From Triparma columacea (lineage: Eukaryota > Sar > Bolidophyceae > Parmales > Triparmaceae): a stretch of 25,632 nt of DNA. The translations under genes were made by a program, and so were the position numbers. The stretch is from contig BRYA01000052.1 in assembly GCA_030267965.1 (NCBI GenBank), positions 50,145 to 75,776 on the forward strand. The letters are read 5' to 3'. The notes beneath the pieces were generated by a model that worked only from the letters and a program-made list of their open reading frames with translations, made no database searches and was not told where the DNA came from. Below, piece after piece: positions 25,450 through 25,632 of this stretch; positions within the stretch are counted from its first letter, which is position 1, and the number at the start of each line of letters is the position of its first letter.

Positions 25450-25632
25450 CTAATGGGGCAGGAGGAAGGGGGGGGGATGGGGTCTTGTAAAACTAGGCCG
25501 GAGGCTCTGGTTGTGATGGAGGGGTTGACGGGATGGACGGAGGGGGGAGGGGGGACGCCTGCGTCTCGGAGTCCCTCCTAGTGAGGGGTGAGAGGTAGGA
25601 GGTAGGTTGGAGAGAAAACTCGGAGAGAGGAG

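Noticed and set aside
25224..25490. Plus-strand frame at the right edge
   Set aside because: Lies opposite the minus-strand remnant; its residues show no pattern, while the minus strand shows several coding-like stretches.

Overview
This is nuclear DNA of a small-genome eukaryote. Nearly every recognisable gene can be rebuilt by joining exons across short GT-AG introns (about 80 to 260 nt, usually starting GTGAG or GTACG). Cytosolic and nucleolar (HAS1), mitochondrial (SAM50), ER (EMC5, a protein ending in KDEL) and probable plastid (release factor 1 with a signal peptide followed by a Phe junction) functions lie side by side. That mix, plus BspA-like LRR, PhyH, Ldh_2 and JmjC-like proteins, best fits a photosynthetic stramenopile. 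A relative of diatoms such as a bolidophyte/Parmales alga is my guess; this is inference and no marker gene proves it.

Layout, left to right: a partial unknown gene (-, off the left edge); GH28 polygalacturonase (+, 3 exons); SAM50 (-); BspA-type LRR protein (-); family-16 methyltransferase (+, 3 exons); malate/L-lactate-type dehydrogenase (-, 5 exons); a 24% GC island; HAS1/DDX18 helicase (-, 2 exons); EMC5/MMGT1 (+, 3 short exons); PhyH-type dioxygenase (-); VWA protein (+, 2 exons); EEP-family phosphodiesterase with a membrane insert (-, 3 exons); a 1050-residue ER protein with JmjC-like, coiled-coil, two FN3 and PA regions and a C-terminal KDEL (+, 3 exons); organellar release factor 1 (-, 3 exons); a plus-strand open exon of unknown origin; a two-module HNH-like protein with a Pol II CTD-like tail (-); a coiled-coil/SFI1-like gene (-, incomplete model); and a frame-broken coding remnant at the right edge.

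Genes are packed tightly and mostly alternate in strand. Start codons of HAS1 and EMC5 are 63 bp apart and those of the PhyH and VWA genes 72 bp apart. Convergent stop codons are 34 to 164 bp apart. The genes do not form one pathway; the neighbourhood is mainly housekeeping with a few unusual fusions.

Most worth following: (i) introns 3 and 4 of the dehydrogenase gene are visibly copies of each other, and a piece of that sequence recurs in other introns in both orientations, as expected of introner-like elements; (ii) the HNH-like protein ends in repeats resembling the RNA polymerase II CTD heptad; (iii) the KDEL-terminated JmjC/FN3/PA protein; (iv) the phosphodiesterase with hydrophobic segments inside its catalytic domain; (v) the sharply AT-rich island. 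No tRNA, rRNA, CRISPR array or intact transposon was recognised.
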